Shown: piece after piece, positions 16,314 through 24,595 of the stretch
How positions within the stretch are numbered: the first letter of the stretch is position 1
Layout: every line of letters starts with the position of its first letter
From: JABWBR01 sp036741235
GTDB taxonomy: Bacteria; Bacteroidota; Bacteroidia; Chitinophagales; Saprospiraceae
Length of the DNA: 33,129 nucleotides
Reading direction: 5' to 3'
Assembly: GCA_036741235.1 (NCBI GenBank)
Contig: DAINSQ010000037.1
Span: forward strand, 1-33,129
Position numbers and translations under genes: made by a program
The notes under the pieces: generated by a model
The model's input: only the letters and a program-made list of their open reading frames with translations
Database searches by the model: none
What the model was told of the DNA's origin: nothing

Positions 16314-16937
16314 ATGAACGGATTAATCGGTAAGAAGATCGGCATGACCAGCATCTATGATTCCGCTGGTCGTAGCGTGGCCTGCACCGTTATCGAAGCA
16401 GGGCCCTGTGTCGTTACCCAAGTAAAAACGGAAGACACAGACGGCTACGAAGCCCTCCAGTTGGGCTTCGGCGAAGCGAAGGCCAAAAATACGCCAAAAC
16501 CTCTCCAGGGGCATTTCCAAAAAGCAGGGGCCGACCCCAAACGCAAAGTTGTTGAGTTCCGCGATTTCAACAGCCTGAATAAACAACTCGGCGATACTAT
16601 CCGCGTTGACGAGGTATTTGCCGAAGGCGACAAGGTTAGCGCCGTAGGCGTCTCCAAAGGTAAAGGTTTCCAGGGCGTTGTGAAACGCCACGGCTTCGGC
16701 GGGGTAGGCGAATCTACTCACGGCCAGCACAACCGCCTCAGAGCCCCCGGTTCTATCGGCGCTTCTTCGTACCCCTCCAAGGTAGTGAAAGGTATGCGCA
16801 TGGCCGGTCGCGACGGCGGCCGCCGCGTCAAGGTGAAAAACCTCCGCGTTCTCAAAGTATTGCCCGAAAAGAATCTCCTCCTGATCAAGGGTGCGATCCC
16901 CGGCCATAAAGGAGCGCTGATTATTATTGAAAAATAA
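16314..16937 (+). CDS. rplC: 50S ribosomal protein L3
   Basis: This early-assembly protein of the large subunit lies near the peptidyl transferase centre. It has 207 residues. MNGLIGKKIGMTSIYD fixes the start. GKGFQGVVKRHGFGG and the APGSIGASSYPSKVVKGMRMAGRDG signature region are present; the latter contains the loop whose glutamine is methylated in some bacteria. An upstream ATG at 16304 is out of frame. Confidence 0.97.
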   Translation: MNGLIGKKIGMTSIYDSAGRSVACTVIEAGPCVVTQVKTEDTDGYEALQLGFGEAKAKNTPKPLQGHFQKAGADPKRKVVEFRDFNSLNKQLGDTIRVDEVFAEGDKVSAVGVSKGKGFQGVVKRHGFGGVGESTHGQHNRLRAPGSIGASSYPSKVVKGMRMAGRDGGRRVKVKNLRVLKVLPEKNLLLIKGAIPGHKGALIIIEK

Positions 16938-16981
16938 TTTGGAGCTGTTAACAGGCAGGCAAATTTCAAATTCGCAAAGAG

Positions 16982-17605
16982 ATGAAAATCGAGGTGTTTA
17001 ATATCCAGGGACAGCAGACAGGACGGCAGATCGAACTGCCCGACGCAGTGTTCGCTATCGAACCCAACGAGCATGCTGTCTACCTCAGCGTAAAGCAATA
17101 CCTGGCCAACCAGCGCCAAGGCACACATAAGTCGAAGGAACGCAGCGAAGTGTCGGGCTCTACCCGCAAGCTGCACCGTCAAAAAGGTACCGGCGGCTCG
17201 CGTAAAGGCGATATCAATAACCCGCTCTATGCCGGCGGCGGGCGCGTCTTCGGCCCGAAACCGCGCGACTATAGCTTCAAACTTAATAAGAAGGTGAAGC
17301 GCCTGGCCCGCAAATCGGCCCTGACGGCTAAAGCCCAGGCCGGTAAAATTTTGGTAGTGGAAGACTTTTCTTTCGAAGCGCCCAAAACCAAAGCCTTTAC
17401 CAATATCCTGAATAATCTCAAGATCGTTGGTAAAAGCTTGCTGGTAACGGCCGACCTGGAAAAAGAGGTGTTCCTCTCCAGCCGCAACCTCCCCAAAGCA
17501 GGCGTCGTTCGCGCAGGCGATCTGAATACGTATCAGATCCTTAACGCAGGCACCCTGATCCTGGCGGAAAGCGCAGTGGCCAAACTAACGGAAAATTTTG
17601 ATTAA
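16982..17605 (+). CDS. rplD: 50S ribosomal protein L4
   Basis: This exit-tunnel protein has 207 residues. The extended tunnel loop is encoded around STRKLHRQKGTGGSRKGD and GGRVFGPKPRDYSF. In Escherichia coli L4 represses its own operon through the S10 leader; whether that happens here is unknown, but the structured gap before rplC makes it testable. rplW follows after 32 bases. Confidence 0.97.
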   Translation: MKIEVFNIQGQQTGRQIELPDAVFAIEPNEHAVYLSVKQYLANQRQGTHKSKERSEVSGSTRKLHRQKGTGGSRKGDINNPLYAGGGRVFGPKPRDYSFKLNKKVKRLARKSALTAKAQAGKILVVEDFSFEAPKTKAFTNILNNLKIVGKSLLVTADLEKEVFLSSRNLPKAGVVRAGDLNTYQILNAGTLILAESAVAKLTENFD

Positions 17606-17637
17606 TCACCCGCATAGGGCAAGAACAGCGAAGAGCT

Positions 17638-17934
17638 ATGGCAAAGCGAATTCTAATCAAACCGATTATTTCGGAAAAAGCCGACAAGCTGACGTCGAAG
17701 GTCAGCCAATATAGCTTTGTTGTCGACAGAAAAGCCAACAAGATCGAAATTAAAAATGCGGTCGAGGCTATGTATGGCGTCAACGTGGCATCGGTCAATA
17801 CGATGGTTATGCCGGCCAAGGTCAAGCAGCGCAGTACTAAAGCGGGCGTAGTTCAAGGCCGCGTATCTGCCTTCAAAAAGGCAGTCATCACGTTGGCCTC
17901 AGGTGAGGAAATTGATTTCTTTGGCAATATTTAA
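17638..17934 (+). CDS. rplW: 50S ribosomal protein L23
   Basis: This tunnel-exit protein docks trigger factor and SRP. It has 98 residues. The conserved opening ILIKPIISEKADKL, the strand YSFVVDRKANKIEIKNAVE and YGVNVASVNTM are clear. It is 12 bases from rplB. Confidence 0.96.
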   Translation: MAKRILIKPIISEKADKLTSKVSQYSFVVDRKANKIEIKNAVEAMYGVNVASVNTMVMPAKVKQRSTKAGVVQGRVSAFKKAVITLASGEEIDFFGNI

Positions 17935-17946
17935 TACGGTTTAAAG

Positions 17947-18780
17947 ATGCCAGTTAAAAAGTATAATCCGATAACGCCGGGCACTCGCTTCAGAATAGGC
18001 AACGCCTACAGCGAAATTACAACTTCAGAGCCCGAAAAGAGCCTGTTGGCCCCGGTGAAGAAATCGGGCGGCCGTAATAAAGATGGCCGCAGAACGATGC
18101 GTCAACGCGGCGGCGGCCATAAACGCCGCTACCGCCTGATCGACTTTAAGCGCGACAAGGACGGGATTCCCGCTATCGTGAAAACGATCGAATACGATCC
18201 CAACCGCACGGCCTTTATCGCTCTGGTGGTTTACGCCGATGGCGAAAAGCGCTATATCCTGGCGCCCCACGGCCTGAAAGTCGGCGATCGCATCCTGTCG
18301 GGCGAAGGCGCAGCCCCCACTACGGGCAACGCGTTGTTCCTCCGCGATATCCCCCTGGGCGCCGATATTCACGCTATCGAACTGCAACCCGGTAAAGGCG
18401 CAGCCCTGGCCCGCAGCGCAGGCACAAGCTGTATCCTGACCGGCCGCGAAGGCAAATACGGCGCCGTTAAATTGCCGTCGGGCGAAGTCCGCCGTATCCT
18501 GCTTACTTGTAAAGCTACAATGGGTACCACTTCCAACCCCGACCACGGCCTCGAAGTATTGGGCAAAGCCGGCCGCAAACGCTGGATCGGCCGCAGACCC
18601 CACGTTCGCGGCGTTGCCATGAACCCGGTTGACCACCCCATGGGCGGCGGCGAGGGCAGATCTTCCGGCGGCCACCCGCGTTCGCGCAAGGGCTTACCCG
18701 CTAAAGGTTACAAAACGCGCAGCAAAACCAAAATGTCTAACAGACTGATTATCTCGCGCCGTAAGTCGGCACAGAAATAA
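17947..18780 (+). CDS. rplB: 50S ribosomal protein L2
   Basis: This large-subunit protein is needed for subunit association and peptidyl transferase assembly. It has 277 residues. The N-terminal OB-like and SH3-like domains are followed by the conserved C-terminal segment RGVAMNPVDHPMGGGEGR, including the histidine linked to peptidyl transferase activity. The basic tail TRSKTKMSNRLIISRRK is intact. Confidence 0.98.
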   Translation: MPVKKYNPITPGTRFRIGNAYSEITTSEPEKSLLAPVKKSGGRNKDGRRTMRQRGGGHKRRYRLIDFKRDKDGIPAIVKTIEYDPNRTAFIALVVYADGEKRYILAPHGLKVGDRILSGEGAAPTTGNALFLRDIPLGADIHAIELQPGKGAALARSAGTSCILTGREGKYGAVKLPSGEVRRILLTCKATMGTTSNPDHGLEVLGKAGRKRWIGRRPHVRGVAMNPVDHPMGGGEGRSSGGHPRSRKGLPAKGYKTRSKTKMSNRLIISRRKSAQK

Positions 18781-18791
18781 TATCTACTATC

Positions 18792-19061
18792 ATGGCAAGA
18801 TCAATTAAAAAAGGACCTTACGTATTCCACAAGCTGCTGGAAAAGGTCTTGAAGTCGAAGGAAAGCAATAAAAAGACGGTCATCAAGACCTGGTCGCGCG
18901 CTTCGATGATCATCCCCGATATGGTGGGTGAAACGATCGCCGTGCACAATGGCAAAACCTTCGTGCCGGTGTTTGTTACCGAAAACATGGTAGGCCATAA
19001 ATTGGGTGAATTTGCACCCACGCGTAATTTCAGGGGGCACTCTGGCAACCGTAAAAAGTAA
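18792..19061 (+). CDS. rpsS: 30S ribosomal protein S19
   Basis: This 30S head protein, in complex with S13, has 89 residues. MARSIKKGPYVFHKLLEKV and GHKLGEFAPTRNFRGHSG are family signatures. The rplV ATG lies seven bases after the stop. Confidence 0.97.
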   Translation: MARSIKKGPYVFHKLLEKVLKSKESNKKTVIKTWSRASMIIPDMVGETIAVHNGKTFVPVFVTENMVGHKLGEFAPTRNFRGHSGNRKK

Positions 19062-19068
19062 TTGAGAC

Positions 19069-19461
19069 ATGGAAGCAGTAGCCAAACTCAAGAACGTCCC
19101 GATGTCAGCTCGCAAAATGAGGCTGGTGGTCGATAATATCAGAGGGAAAAACGTTAACGACGCCCTGTATATCCTGCGCTATTCCAAGCGCGAAGCCGCC
19201 ACCTGGCTCGAGAAGCTCGTGCTCTCCGCAGTGGCCAACTGGGTGTACAAGCTCGACAATACGGAAAACCCGGATGACTACAACCTGGTGATCAAAACCG
19301 CTTTTGTTGACGAAGGCACTATGCTGAAGCGTTTTCAACCCGCTCCCCAAGGCCGCGCGCACCGCATCCGCAAGCGCACCAACCACGTTACTATCGTGGT
19401 GGCCAACCAGATTCCGCTGGAAAGCGAAACGGTGAGCGCTGAAATCGTGGAAGCCGAATAA
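19069..19461 (+). CDS. rplV: 50S ribosomal protein L22
   Basis: This tunnel-lining protein forms the constriction with L4. It has 130 residues. PMSARKMRLVVDNIRGK and the C-terminal hairpin region GRAHRIRKRTNHVTIVV are present with no deletion of the kind seen in macrolide-resistant mutants. Confidence 0.97.
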   Translation: MEAVAKLKNVPMSARKMRLVVDNIRGKNVNDALYILRYSKREAATWLEKLVLSAVANWVYKLDNTENPDDYNLVIKTAFVDEGTMLKRFQPAPQGRAHRIRKRTNHVTIVVANQIPLESETVSAEIVEAE

Positions 19462-19499
19462 GAACAGTAATTTATACTTAACGTTTTTATACCAATAGT

Positions 19500-20357
19500 A
19501 TGGGTCAAAAGACAAATCCGATTGGCAATCGTCTGGGAATTATCCGTGGTTGGGATTCCAACTGGTTTGCCGACAAAGATTTTGCCCAAAAGGTAGTGGA
19601 AGATGAAAATATCCGCACCTACCTCAATGCGCGTATCCAAAAAGGCGGTATCGCCCGAGTGGTGATCGAGCGTACGCTCAAGCGCATTACGGTGACGATT
19701 CACACCTCCCGCCCCGGTATTATTATCGGCAAGGCAGGCCAGGAAGTGGACCGCATCCGCGAGGAATTGAAGAAACTCACGGGCAAAGACGTGCAGATCA
19801 ATATTATCGAGATTCGCAAGCCCGAACTCGACGCCAATATTGTAGGCGAAACGATCGCCAAGCAAATCGAAGCCCGTATTAACTACCGCCGCGCTATCAA
19901 GATGTCGATCCAATCGACTATGCGCGCCGGCGCCGAAGGTATCAAAGTGCGTATCTCGGGCCGCCTGGGCGGCGCCGAAATGTCGCGCTCGGAAGAATAC
20001 AAAGAAGGGCGTACGCCGCTTCACACCTTCCGCGCTGATATCGATTATTCGCTCACCGAAGCCCAAACCGTTTACGGCAAGATCGGCATCAAGGTGTGGT
20101 TGTGCAAAGGCGAGGTGTTCGGCAAGCGCGACCTGTCGCCCAATGTCGGCCTGACCAAAAAGGAAACAACCGGCGGCGACTACGGCAGCGAACGCAGGGG
20201 CGACCGCGGTGAACGCGGCGACCGCGGCGGCGATCGCGGCGGCAGAAGAGGCGGAGGCAATGACCGCGGCGGCGATCGCGGCGGTAACAGACGCGGCGGC
20301 GGCGGCGGCGGCAATCGCGGCGGCGGCGGCGGTGGAAGAAATCAGCGCAGAGGTTAG
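19500..20357 (+). CDS. rpsC: 30S ribosomal protein S3 with RGG-rich C-terminal extension
   Basis: This mRNA-entry-channel protein has the KH domain RPGIIIGKAGQEVDRI (GxxG motif GKAG), then SGRLGGAEMSRSEEYKEGR and IGIKVWLCKGEVFGK, which end the normal core near residue 215. After about residue 220 comes an unusual tail of about 65 residues made of Arg-Gly-Gly and Asp-Arg-Gly-Gly units ending in poly-Gly and RRG. The tail is encoded by GC-rich repetitive DNA. RGG tracts bind RNA in other proteins. The core is certain; the tail's function is not. Confidence 0.96.
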   Translation: MGQKTNPIGNRLGIIRGWDSNWFADKDFAQKVVEDENIRTYLNARIQKGGIARVVIERTLKRITVTIHTSRPGIIIGKAGQEVDRIREELKKLTGKDVQINIIEIRKPELDANIVGETIAKQIEARINYRRAIKMSIQSTMRAGAEGIKVRISGRLGGAEMSRSEEYKEGRTPLHTFRADIDYSLTEAQTVYGKIGIKVWLCKGEVFGKRDLSPNVGLTKKETTGGDYGSERRGDRGERGDRGGDRGGRRGGGNDRGGDRGGNRRGGGGGGNRGGGGGGRNQRRG

Positions 20358-20386
20358 GAAATTTCCTGAAAAAAGCCGTACCTTTG
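20354..20386 (+). promoter_or_regulatory. Internal promoter candidate before rplP
   Basis: TACCTTTG at 20379-20386 is identical to the rpsL -7 box and is preceded by a similar AAAGCC. TTAG at 20354-20357, overlapping the rpsC stop, is a one-mismatch -33 box 21 bases upstream. A palindrome (AGCTTTT/AAAAGCT, 20390-20405) covers the expected start site. The predicted leader to rplP is about 60 bases. Confidence 0.5.
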
Positions 20387-20452
20387 CCAAGCTTTTTTAA
20401 AAGCTACCCAAAAGCGGCTTTAGCCATTGCTTTATTGCAAAATTAAACTACG

Positions 20453-20872
20453 ATGTTACAGCCTAAAAGAACAAAATACCGGAAGCAGCAAAAAGGCAGA
20501 AATGACGGCCTTTCGTACCGGGGCAGCACTATTGCCTTCGGCTCTTTCGGTCTGAAGGCACAAGCAGGAGGCCGTTTGACCAACCGCCAGATCGAAGCTG
20601 CACGTATCGCTATGACGCGTTATATGAAACGCGAAGGCAAAGTGTGGATCCGCATATTCCCGGACAAGCCCATCACCAAGAAACCGCAGGAAGTGCGTAT
20701 GGGTAAGGGTAAAGGCGCCGTTGACCACTATGTAGCCCAAATCAAACCGGGCTGCATTATGTTCGAAATTGACGGCGTACCCTCAGACGTGGCTGTCGAA
20801 GCCCTGCGCCTGGCCGCTCAAAAACTGCCGTTGCTGACCAAAACGGTGGTTCGTCCGGACTATGTTGAATAA
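20453..20872 (+). CDS. rplP: 50S ribosomal protein L16
   Basis: This large-subunit protein at the A-site tRNA channel has 139 residues. MLQPKRTKYRKQQKG opens it. KPITKKPQEVRMGKGKG contains the arginine that is hydroxylated in some bacteria. It follows a 95-base gap that holds a promoter-like box. Confidence 0.97.
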   Translation: MLQPKRTKYRKQQKGRNDGLSYRGSTIAFGSFGLKAQAGGRLTNRQIEAARIAMTRYMKREGKVWIRIFPDKPITKKPQEVRMGKGKGAVDHYVAQIKPGCIMFEIDGVPSDVAVEALRLAAQKLPLLTKTVVRPDYVE

Positions 20873-20891
20873 TATATAACCAGTTCAAACA

Positions 20892-21152
20892 ATGGCTACG
20901 AAAAAATATTTGGAACTTCAAGAGATGACCGATGCCGATCTGCAAGGCGAGTTGAACGCCGCCCAGAGCGAGTATCAGCGCATGGAGTTCGATCACGCGA
21001 TTAAAGGGTTGGAAAACCCGCTCACGCTCAGAGAAATGCGTCGCGATATAGCTCGCCTCAAAACAGAGGCGCGCCGCAGGGAAATGCTGAAAATGTCTCC
21101 CGAAGAAATCGCTTCGCGCAGCAAAATCAGGGCTAGAAGACGCCGCGGTTAA
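20892..21152 (+). CDS. rpmC: 50S ribosomal protein L29, long form
   Basis: This tunnel-exit protein usually has 60-70 residues; here it has 86. The two-helix core (LQEMTDADLQGELNAAQSEY to LREMRRDIARLKTEARRRE) is followed by a C-terminal extension MLKMSPEEIASRSKIRARRRRG. Position between rplP and rpsQ confirms identity. Confidence 0.94.
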   Translation: MATKKYLELQEMTDADLQGELNAAQSEYQRMEFDHAIKGLENPLTLREMRRDIARLKTEARRREMLKMSPEEIASRSKIRARRRRG

Positions 21153-21166
21153 AAATTTTAAAAGAC

Positions 21167-21424
21167 ATGGCAGAAAGGAATCTCAGGAAGCAAAGAGTAG
21201 GGGTGGTTACCAGCAATAAAATGGACAAAACCATCTCCGTGTCTGTGGAACGCCGTTTGCGCCACCCGATTTACGGCAAATTCGTTAAAAAAACGAAGAA
21301 GTTTATGGCGCACGACGAAAACAACCAGTGTTCTATCGGCGATATCGTTCGCATCATGGAAACTCGCCCGCTCAGCAAACTGAAGCGCTGGCGCCTGGTG
21401 GAAATCGTCGAGAAAGTGAAGTAA
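21167..21424 (+). CDS. rpsQ: 30S ribosomal protein S17
   Basis: This OB-fold primary 16S rRNA-binding protein has 85 residues, typical length. RNLRKQRVGVVTSNKMDKTISV and HPIYGKFVKKTKKFMAHDE are conserved. Confidence 0.96.
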   Translation: MAERNLRKQRVGVVTSNKMDKTISVSVERRLRHPIYGKFVKKTKKFMAHDENNQCSIGDIVRIMETRPLSKLKRWRLVEIVEKVK

Positions 21425-21467
21425 GCCGCCGTAAAGCGTTTTGGTTTGATTTTTAAATACGCAAGTA

Positions 21468-21833
21468 ATGATACAGCAAGAATCCAGGCTTAAAGTCGCA
21501 GATAACAGCGGAGCAAAAGAAGTTCTCTGCATCCGCGTGTTGGGTGGATCCAAGCGCCGTTATGCCTCTGTCGGCGATAAGATCGTGGTTAGCGTAAAAG
21601 AAGCTACGCCCGGCGGCATCAAAAAGGGTTCCGTTTCCAAGGCCGTCGTGGTCCGTACCAGAAAGGAAATCCGCCGCAAAGACGGTTCTTATATCCGGTT
21701 CGACGACAATGCAGTCGTGCTTTTGAATAACCAGGATGAACCCAGGGGTACGCGTATCTTCGGCCCGGTAGCCCGCGAATTGCGCGAGAAGGACTACATG
21801 AGGATTATCTCTCTGGCGCCCGAAGTACTCTAA
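21468..21833 (+). CDS. rplN: 50S ribosomal protein L14
   Basis: This subunit-interface protein, which contacts RsfS in other bacteria, has 121 residues. The opening MIQQESRLKVADNSGAKEVL and GTRIFGPVARELREKDYMRI are diagnostic. Confidence 0.97.
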   Translation: MIQQESRLKVADNSGAKEVLCIRVLGGSKRRYASVGDKIVVSVKEATPGGIKKGSVSKAVVVRTRKEIRRKDGSYIRFDDNAVVLLNNQDEPRGTRIFGPVARELREKDYMRIISLAPEVL

Positions 21834-21862
21834 AATTCCGGTTGATATTTTTAATCTGAACA

Positions 21863-22219
21863 GTGATGATAAAGAAAACTGGCAACGACAAACGGTTCGC
21901 ACCCAAGCTCAAAATTAAAAAGGGCGATAAGGTGGTGGTGATCTCCGGGGCCTTCAAAGATAGAAGCAAACCCCGCGAGGTACTCGAGGTATTCCCCGAT
22001 AAGAACCGCGCCATTGTGGATGGGGTCAATATTCGCAAAAAGCACCAGAAACCGACCCAGGCTAATCCCAACGGCGGGATCATTGACCTGCCGGCGCCTA
22101 TCCACATTTCCAACCTGATGCTGGTAGACCCCCGTACAGGCGACCCTACCCGCGTTGGTCGTAAAGAAGAAGACGGCAAGTTGGTGCGCTATTCTAAAAA
22201 AACCGGCAACATTATTTAA
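21863..22219 (+). CDS. rplX: 50S ribosomal protein L24
   Basis: This assembly-initiator protein carries a KOW motif (KIKKGDKVVVISGAFKD). It has 118 residues. NIRKKHQKPTQANPNGGIID is conserved in the family. The stop TAA is followed immediately by GTGATG, so rplE translation is probably coupled. Confidence 0.96.
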   Translation: MMIKKTGNDKRFAPKLKIKKGDKVVVISGAFKDRSKPREVLEVFPDKNRAIVDGVNIRKKHQKPTQANPNGGIIDLPAPIHISNLMLVDPRTGDPTRVGRKEEDGKLVRYSKKTGNII

Positions 22220-22222
22220 GTG

Positions 22223-22783
22223 ATGAGCTACTATCCGAAACTCAAGAAGAAATACCGCGAAGAGGTAGTGCCCGCCCTCATGGAGCAGTTCCAATACAGC
22301 TCTATCATGGAGGTGCCCCGCATCGTCAAGATATCGATCAACCAGGGCGTCGGCGACGCTACCGGCGATAAGAAATTGGTTGACAATGCGCTAGCCGAAC
22401 TTACGCTTATCGCAGGCCAAAAGGCCGTTCCGACCAAAGCCAGAACTTCGGTGTCTAACTTTAAACTCCGCGAAGGCATGCCCATCGGCGCGCGCGTAAC
22501 CCTGCGCAACGAACGCATGTACGAATTCCTCGAGCGCCTGATCTCTGTGGCCCTGCCGCGCGTGCGCGACTTCCGCGGTATCAACGACAAAAGCTTCGAC
22601 GGCCGCGGCAACTACTCGATGGGCGTCACTGAACATATCATCTTCCCCGAAATCGACCTCGACAAGGTGAGCAAGATTACGGGTATGGACATTACTTTCG
22701 TTACCACGGCTAAAACTGACGCCGAAGCGCTGGCGCTGCTCAAATTGATGGGCATGCCCTTTAAAAATCAGCAACGCAGCTAA
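22223..22783 (+). CDS. rplE: 50S ribosomal protein L5
   Basis: This 5S rRNA-binding protein has 186 residues. The start ATG at 22223 is preceded directly by an in-frame GTG at 22220; ATG is preferred because MSYYPKLKKKYREEV matches the family opening. RTSVSNFKLREGMPIGARVT and the RDFRGINDKSFDGRGNYSMG segment are present. Confidence 0.97.
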   Translation: MSYYPKLKKKYREEVVPALMEQFQYSSIMEVPRIVKISINQGVGDATGDKKLVDNALAELTLIAGQKAVPTKARTSVSNFKLREGMPIGARVTLRNERMYEFLERLISVALPRVRDFRGINDKSFDGRGNYSMGVTEHIIFPEIDLDKVSKITGMDITFVTTAKTDAEALALLKLMGMPFKNQQRS

Positions 22784-22800
22784 AATCGCTTTCAAGGACT

Positions 22801-23070
22801 ATGGCAAAGAAATCTATCATTGCTCGCGAGAAAAAACGCGAACGCCTGGTGGCCAAATACAAAGACTTGCGCAAGCAACTCAAGGAGGAAGGCAGATGGG
22901 ACGAACTCGACACCCTGCCCCGCAACTCCAACCCGATTCGCTTGCACAACCGCTGTAAACTTACGGGCCGCCCCAAAGGCTATATTCGCTATTTCGGCCT
23001 GTGCCGCGTTAAATTCCGCGACATGGCGCTTAACGGTAAAATTCCCGGCGTAACTAAATCAAGCTGGTAA
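22801..23070 (+). CDS. rpsN: 30S ribosomal protein S14, zinc-free type
   Basis: This 30S head protein has 89 residues, the long C-minus form: there is no CxxC...CxxC zinc ribbon, only isolated cysteines in NRCKLTGRPKGYIR and FGLCRVKFRD. The C-terminus GKIPGVTKSSW is standard. Confidence 0.97.
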   Translation: MAKKSIIAREKKRERLVAKYKDLRKQLKEEGRWDELDTLPRNSNPIRLHNRCKLTGRPKGYIRYFGLCRVKFRDMALNGKIPGVTKSSW

Positions 23071-23087
23071 TTTTTATTTAAAGTTGC

Positions 23088-23104
23088 AACCTGTCGGTCA
23101 GGTT
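23088..23104 (+). promoter_or_regulatory. Hairpin in the rpsN-rpsH gap
   Basis: AACCTG (23088-23093) and CAGGTT (23099-23104) form a perfect 6-bp stem around TCGGT, within the 70-base gap before rpsH. No T-run follows, so it is not a terminator. S8 is the feedback repressor of the spc operon in enterobacteria, but no S8-site resemblance was established here. Confidence 0.35.
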
Positions 23105-23140
23105 CCAGGTAGGGAATACCAACCGGCATAATCCAAAATC

Positions 23141-23551
23141 ATGGCAGTAACAGATTCTATCGGGGATTATCTCACCCGCATCCGCAATGCGCAACAGGCA
23201 GGTCATAAGATCGTGGAGATCCCTGCTTCCAATCTCAAAAAGCGCATCACTGAAATCCTCTACGACCAGGGTTTTATCCTCAAGTATAAGTTTGAAGACG
23301 AAGGCGGTAAAGGTACGCAAGGCGTGATCAAAATCGCCCTGAAGTACGACCCGCTCAGCAAAAAGCCGGTTATCCGCGAATTGGGCAGGATCAGCCGCCC
23401 CGGCTTGAGGCAATATGCCAAAGCCGATGAGCTGACCCGCGTGATCAGCGGCCTGGGCGTGGCTATCGTGTCTACCTCAAGAGGTGTAATGACTGACAAA
23501 CAGGCCCGCGCCCTCAACCTGGGCGGCGAGCTTATTTGCTATGTATACTAA
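23141..23551 (+). CDS. rpsH: 30S ribosomal protein S8
   Basis: This primary binder of 16S helix 21 has 136 residues. DSIGDYLTRIRNAQQAGHK opens it, and STSRGVMTDKQARALNLGGE is the conserved C-terminal RNA-binding signature. Confidence 0.97.
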   Translation: MAVTDSIGDYLTRIRNAQQAGHKIVEIPASNLKKRITEILYDQGFILKYKFEDEGGKGTQGVIKIALKYDPLSKKPVIRELGRISRPGLRQYAKADELTRVISGLGVAIVSTSRGVMTDKQARALNLGGELICYVY

Positions 23552-23578
23552 TATTGTTGGGACTTAAAAGATCATAAC

Positions 23579-24133
23579 ATGTCTAGGATTGGTAAACTTC
23601 CCATCTCACTGCCCAAAGGCGTCAAAATTGACGTCAGCAAAGGCAATTTCGTCACGGTGAAAGGTCCTAAAGGTGAATTGTCCCAGCAATTCGATGCTGA
23701 TATGGAAATTTCAGTGGGCGAAACGGAAATCGAGATCAAGCGACCCACCGATTCAAAGCGCCACCGTTCGGTGCACGGCCTGAGCCGCGCCCTGTTGTTT
23801 AATATGGTGGAGGGCGTTTCCAACGGCTTTGTCAAGGAAATGGAAGTGGTGGGCGTCGGCTACCGCGTTAGCGATACCGGCCAACTGCTGGAATTGACCC
23901 TGGGTTTCTCGCACCCTATTATGTTTTACCTTCCGCCGGAAGTTAAGGTGGAAACAAAAACAGAAAAGGGTAAAAACCCGCTGATCCGCCTGGAATGCCA
24001 CGACAAACAGTTGTTGGGCCAGGTGGCCGCCAAAATTCGCTCTTTCCGCAAACCCGAGCCTTACAAAGGAAAAGGTATCAAGTTTGTGGGCGAGCAAATT
24101 CGCCGCAAGGCAGGCAAAACCGCAGGCAAGTAA
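23579..24133 (+). CDS. rplF: 50S ribosomal protein L6
   Basis: This protein near the factor-binding site has 184 residues. MSRIGKLPISLPKGVKIDV and VKGPKGELSQQF are typical, and the C-terminal EPYKGKGIKFVGEQIRRKAGKTAGK is the family signature. A T-rich stretch without a stem follows the stop. Confidence 0.97.
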   Translation: MSRIGKLPISLPKGVKIDVSKGNFVTVKGPKGELSQQFDADMEISVGETEIEIKRPTDSKRHRSVHGLSRALLFNMVEGVSNGFVKEMEVVGVGYRVSDTGQLLELTLGFSHPIMFYLPPEVKVETKTEKGKNPLIRLECHDKQLLGQVAAKIRSFRKPEPYKGKGIKFVGEQIRRKAGKTAGK

Positions 24134-24218
24134 TTTTTTTTTCTTTGTTTTGTTTTTTCGCAAGGCGCTTTGGGTTTGGAAATTTTCCCTACACTAAAGC
24201 GGTAAAATGCAACACGAC

Positions 24219-24572
24219 ATGAGTGTCACTAAGGCAGAAAGCAGAAAACGCATTCATTATCGCATTCGCAAGAAAATCAGAGGAACCGCAGCACGCCCGC
24301 GCCTCAGCGTTTTCCGCAGCAATAGGTACATCTATTGCCAGTGTATTGACGATATTACTGGACGTACGATCGCCCAGGCTTCTTCCAAGGAAACAGCCGT
24401 TGCCAATACCGGCAATAAAAGCGATCAGGCACGCGCAGTGGGCAAATTGCTCGCTGAACGCGCAGCAGCAGCAAACATAACTACGGTCGTTTTTGATCGC
24501 GGTGGATACCTTTATCATGGCCGGGTGAAATCGCTCGCCGAAGGTGCGCGCGAAGGCGGTCTTCAATTCTAA
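24219..24572 (+). CDS. rplR: 50S ribosomal protein L18
   Basis: This 5S rRNA-binding protein has 117 residues from ATG 24219 (MSVTKAESRKRIHYRIRKKI). An ATG four codons earlier, at 24207, gives MQHD first; the later start matches the family better. GTAARPRLSVFRSNRYIYCQ and VFDRGGYLYHGRVKSLAEGA are signatures. It follows an 85-base gap that is T-rich and has no clear promoter box. Confidence 0.96.
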   Translation: MSVTKAESRKRIHYRIRKKIRGTAARPRLSVFRSNRYIYCQCIDDITGRTIAQASSKETAVANTGNKSDQARAVGKLLAERAAAANITTVVFDRGGYLYHGRVKSLAEGAREGGLQF

Positions 24573-24595
24573 TTACCTTTAATTCCACAGGAAGC

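Noticed and set aside
19335..20390. A 351-codon minus-strand open frame opposite rplV and rpsC
   Set aside because: Its N-terminal half is the poly-Ala antisense of the RGG-coding repeat, and it has no family resemblance.
24134..24218. Terminator or promoter in the T-rich rplF-rplR gap
   Set aside because: There is a long T-run but no stem before it and no TAnnTTTG box; only a short GGAAATTTTCC palindrome is present.
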